This document shows, piece after piece, positions 21,910-23,962 of a stretch of 23,962 bases of DNA (positions are counted from its first letter, which is position 1; each line of letters starts with the position of its first letter). Below the pieces are notes generated by a model, which did no database searches, was not told where the DNA came from, and worked only from the letters and a program-made list of their open reading frames with translations. The DNA is from CAG-390 sp045541375 (GTDB taxonomy: Bacteria > Bacillota > Clostridia > Oscillospirales > CAG-272). The translations under genes were made by a program, and so were the position numbers. The stretch covers positions 1-23,962 of the forward strand of contig JAZQJB010000090.1 of NCBI GenBank assembly GCA_045541375.1, read 5' to 3'.

Positions 21910-23610
21910 TCAACTAAGCGGATACTTTTTATTATTCCGCGGATCATCGCGAACGTTGTCATAACCATAATAGGTGTTTTTGCTGTCTGCGCAAACGGTG
22001 CCATCTGTGCATAAAACAAAAGTATTGGTATTATGGAATTTTTGTCCTTTGAATTTCTTCCAATCTGAAATTGAACCCGCGTAATTAACGTTAAAGAGCA
22101 ATCTGCAATTTTTGAACGCCCCCTCCCTGATGCTTTGAACACTTGCCGGCAAAACGAGCGTATCCAAGCTGACGCAATCAGCAAACGCGCTGTTGCTGAT
22201 GCTCCTCAAACCATTCAAAGCGGTGACTGACTTGAGATTATCGCATCCGAAAAATGCATATGAATCAATATGCATAACGCTTGAAGGAACAACGAGCTCG
22301 GTTATGCCGCAATATGCAAAGGCGCGTTCGCCTATTTCTGTCACTCCTTCGGGGATGACTAAAGTTTCAAGAGAGAAACATCCGTTAAACGCGCTCGAGG
22401 AAATAGTATTGACACTTGAGGGGAGAGTTATCGTTTTCAAAGAAGCGCAGGAGCTAAATGCATAATCGCCGATCGTTCGGAGTCCCTCGGGCAAGCTCAC
22501 ATCCTTCAGCAAAGTGCAGCGTTCAAACGCCCGCGCGCCTATACTTTTGACACCTTCGAGCCCTCTCGCGGACTTAAGGAATTGGCAGCCGCTGAAGGCT
22601 GCATCACCAATGCTCGTCACACCCCCAAAATCGGTGACCTCTTCAAGCCACGTGCAATACGAAAAGGCGCCGGCTCCGATCGACTTCAGACTTTCGGGGA
22701 ACGTCAAGCTTGAAACAGACCGGCAAGCGCCAAAGGCGTTGTCCCCAATAGTTTTGAGCCCCTCGTGAAATATTATTTCTTCAACGTCTGTGCAAAAGAA
22801 GAACGCGGAATTACCGATTTTGACAACGCTTGAAGGTATATCAATGCTTTTTAACGCCTCGCAACCCTCAAACGTACTCTCTGCAATCTCCTTCAGCCCC
22901 TCCGGAAGCTCTACTTTATACAAAACCTTGCATCCGTAAAAAGCTCTTTTTCCTATACTTTTAACGCTCGAAGGAATGCTCACGTTTTGCAACCTTTTGC
23001 TTCCTTCGAAAGCAGATTCGGCTATACCGATAACCGGGATGCCGTTGACTTCTGCAGGTATTTCGATATTTCTCTGTCCCCATTTTTTGTTTATTGAACT
23101 GACTACGACTCCGCCATCTACCTTCGCAAAATTAAGCTCAGGTCTGGGGATGACAAAGTAAACGCCCACGATCAAAGCCACTGCCGCAACCATTGTCGCT
23201 ACGGTGATCAGCCAAGACTTTATACGCTTTCTGCGGAGACTCTTTTCCTCCTCGATCAGCTTTATCTTCTTCTCGCAAGTAAGGATCAGCTCACCCGTTT
23301 CCAATCGGTTTTTGACTTGACGAAGCAATACCAAAGCCTCGCGGTAACCGTTTACGGTGTTGGATTTCATCTGATACTTCGCCGAGTGGAGCAGAGCGTC
23401 GTTTTTCAGCTTTTCAATACGCAAGCGACAACGGCTCTCAAGCGCTTCCGAGTCCTTATATCCTCGCAACCCGTAAAACCGAGTCGCCACACGCATATAA
23501 TCGGATTCAGTCACAGCTTCTTCCATCTCTGCCAGAGCCTTTTTATACAGCCCTTCAAGCGAAGCCTGCTCGTTTGGAGCGTCGTTGACGACATAATTCT
23601 GATTATCCAT
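21910..23610 (-). CDS. Membrane-anchored BspA-type leucine-rich-repeat protein
   Basis: A 566-residue protein with a cytoplasmic N-terminal part (1-130), one membrane helix (about 133-154, after the basic RRKRIKS) and an outer domain of BspA-type (LRR_5) repeats from about 185 to 520. The repeat unit is about 23 residues: a strand such as LKSIDIPSSV, then V-x-x-I-G-x-x-A-F-x-x-C. About 14-15 units can be counted. The N-terminal part includes GYKDSEALESRCRLRIEKLK, a motif common in Firmicutes TPR-like regions. The positive-inside rule puts the repeats outside the cell. Roles of such proteins include adhesion and surface binding; none can be assigned here. ATG 23610 has GAAAGGAG seven bases upstream. 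The gene has its own promoter. The near-repeats make assembly errors possible, but the frame is intact. Confidence 0.88.
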   Translation of the reverse strand: MDNQNYVVNDAPNEQASLEGLYKKALAEMEEAVTESDYMRVATRFYGLRGYKDSEALESRCRLRIEKLKNDALLHSAKYQMKSNTVNGYREALVLLRQVKNRLETGELILTCEKKIKLIEEEKSLRRKRIKSWLITVATMVAAVALIVGVYFVIPRPELNFAKVDGGVVVSSINKKWGQRNIEIPAEVNGIPVIGIAESAFEGSKRLQNVSIPSSVKSIGKRAFYGCKVLYKVELPEGLKEIAESTFEGCEALKSIDIPSSVVKIGNSAFFFCTDVEEIIFHEGLKTIGDNAFGACRSVSSLTFPESLKSIGAGAFSYCTWLEEVTDFGGVTSIGDAAFSGCQFLKSARGLEGVKSIGARAFERCTLLKDVSLPEGLRTIGDYAFSSCASLKTITLPSSVNTISSSAFNGCFSLETLVIPEGVTEIGERAFAYCGITELVVPSSVMHIDSYAFFGCDNLKSVTALNGLRSISNSAFADCVSLDTLVLPASVQSIREGAFKNCRLLFNVNYAGSISDWKKFKGQKFHNTNTFVLCTDGTVCADSKNTYYGYDNVRDDPRNNKKYPLS

Positions 23611-23655
23611 GAGTCTTCTCCTTTCTTTGATTCGATGCGCACTTTCTACAATTTT

Positions 23656-23684
23656 ATTATAGCATAGGCGTGCTTTTTTGTCAA
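23656..23684 (-). promoter_or_regulatory. Consensus sigma-A promoter of the LRR gene
   Basis: On the minus strand TTGACA (23679-23684), 17 bases, TATAAT (23656-23661), a perfect consensus. The leader is about 40 bases. Confidence 0.85.
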
Positions 23685-23732
23685 GTTTTTCTTTTGTTCA
23701 TATTTTTTGGCGCAGTAAAGCTCAAAAAACAA

Positions 23733-23962
23733 GCCCTCCCGCAAGAGGCAATGCTGTCAACTTTTAAGTAGACAGCATTGCAGTGAAATATTTCGCCGAT
23801 GGCGAAATGTGAAATCTTGCTATCGCAAGATGAAATCCTCGCTTCGCTCGGGTGAAATCTTTCGCTTTCAGCGAAAGGTTAAGGTAGAAATTTGCAAAAG
23901 CAAATTTCATTTTATTGAAATTCACTTAATTTGACAGCCCTCCCGCTTGCGGGAGGGTTGGG
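23733..23962. repeat. Compound hairpin array with GTGAAAT spacers
   Basis: The stretch beyond the LRR promoter holds no gene but a run of stems: CAATGCTGTC/GACAGCATTG (23749-23780), ATTTCGCC/GGCGAAAT (23790-23808), ATCTTGC/GCAAGAT (23814-23831), a weak one near 23837-23851, CTTTCGC/GCGAAAG (23859-23877) and GAAATTTGC/GCAAATTTC (23887-23908). GTGAAAT or TGAAATC recurs before the inner stems (23784, 23809, 23831, 23852), spaced 21-25 bases. The block is bounded by an inverted pair, CTGTCAACTTTTAAGT near 23754 and ACTTAATTTGACAG near 23924, and outside it by CCCTCCCGC motifs. The last 27 bases repeat 4071-4097. The block is cut by the window edge. Confidence 0.65.

Noticed and set aside
23784..23908. 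CRISPR-like regular repeats
   Set aside because: The repeat is only 7 bases, the intervening parts are self-complementary and there are no cas genes.

Overview
The window reads as chromosomal DNA from a spore-forming Gram-positive anaerobe of the Clostridia, most likely an uncultured gut Oscillospirales or Christensenellales type. This rests on a SpoIVB sporulation protease, purine-rich GAAAGGAGG ribosome sites, many TTGACA/TATAAT promoters, a T-box riboswitch and family content. No rRNA, tRNA, CRISPR array, phage gene or transposase was seen. The taxonomic call is inference; nothing fixes the species.

Layout. (1) 1-1364: the end of a small insertion element, a leftward promoter flanked by two operator-like dyads, and spoIVB on the plus strand ending at a two-way terminator. 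(2) 1360-3896: two divergent, related XRE-type regulators with long helical C-terminal halves. (3) 3897-4170: a gene-free stretch of palindromes. (4) 4171-7669: a tight minus-strand operon encoding an HpcH/HpaI aldolase, a sialidase-like propeller, a PHP metallo-phosphoesterase and a GH172 (DUF2961) glycosidase, all apparently cytoplasmic. Divergent from it, 7785-10447 carries a P-loop kinase-like protein and a DUF4838 lipoprotein, probably a cell-surface glycosidase. (5) 10515-12723: a strong promoter, a T-box whose specifier reads TTC (Phe), a phenylacetate-CoA ligase and a tandem-ACT protein. The simplest reading is salvage of aryl acids toward phenylalanine, switched on by uncharged tRNA-Phe. 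(6) 12771-15917: an ECF-type sigma factor and a 754-residue membrane protein with an anti-sigma-like N terminus and an extracellular part built from duplicated modules. (7) 15960-17624: an unknown 270-residue protein and a HAD phosphatase. (8) 17654-21858: an autoregulated-looking MarR gene and a heterodimeric ABC exporter whose two ATP sites are clearly unequal. (9) 21910-23610 (minus): a membrane-anchored BspA-type leucine-rich-repeat protein. (10) 23733-23962: an array of short hairpins separated by GTGAAAT.

The most unexpected signal is a family of small non-coding insertion elements. A 204-bp copy (12869-13072) sits between the promoter and ribosome site of the sigma-factor gene, flanked by a 9-bp direct repeat. 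A 70-bp copy (12201-12270) sits between the ligase and ACT genes, flanked by a perfect 12-bp direct repeat. A third, edge-truncated copy lies at 1-66. The copies share both end sequences, and the two complete ones lie immediately 5' of TTGAAAGGAG, the ribosome site of the downstream gene.

Gene starts were chosen by ribosome-site spacing, and several differ from the longest possible reading frame. Functions come from family recognition by eye; no database search was possible.
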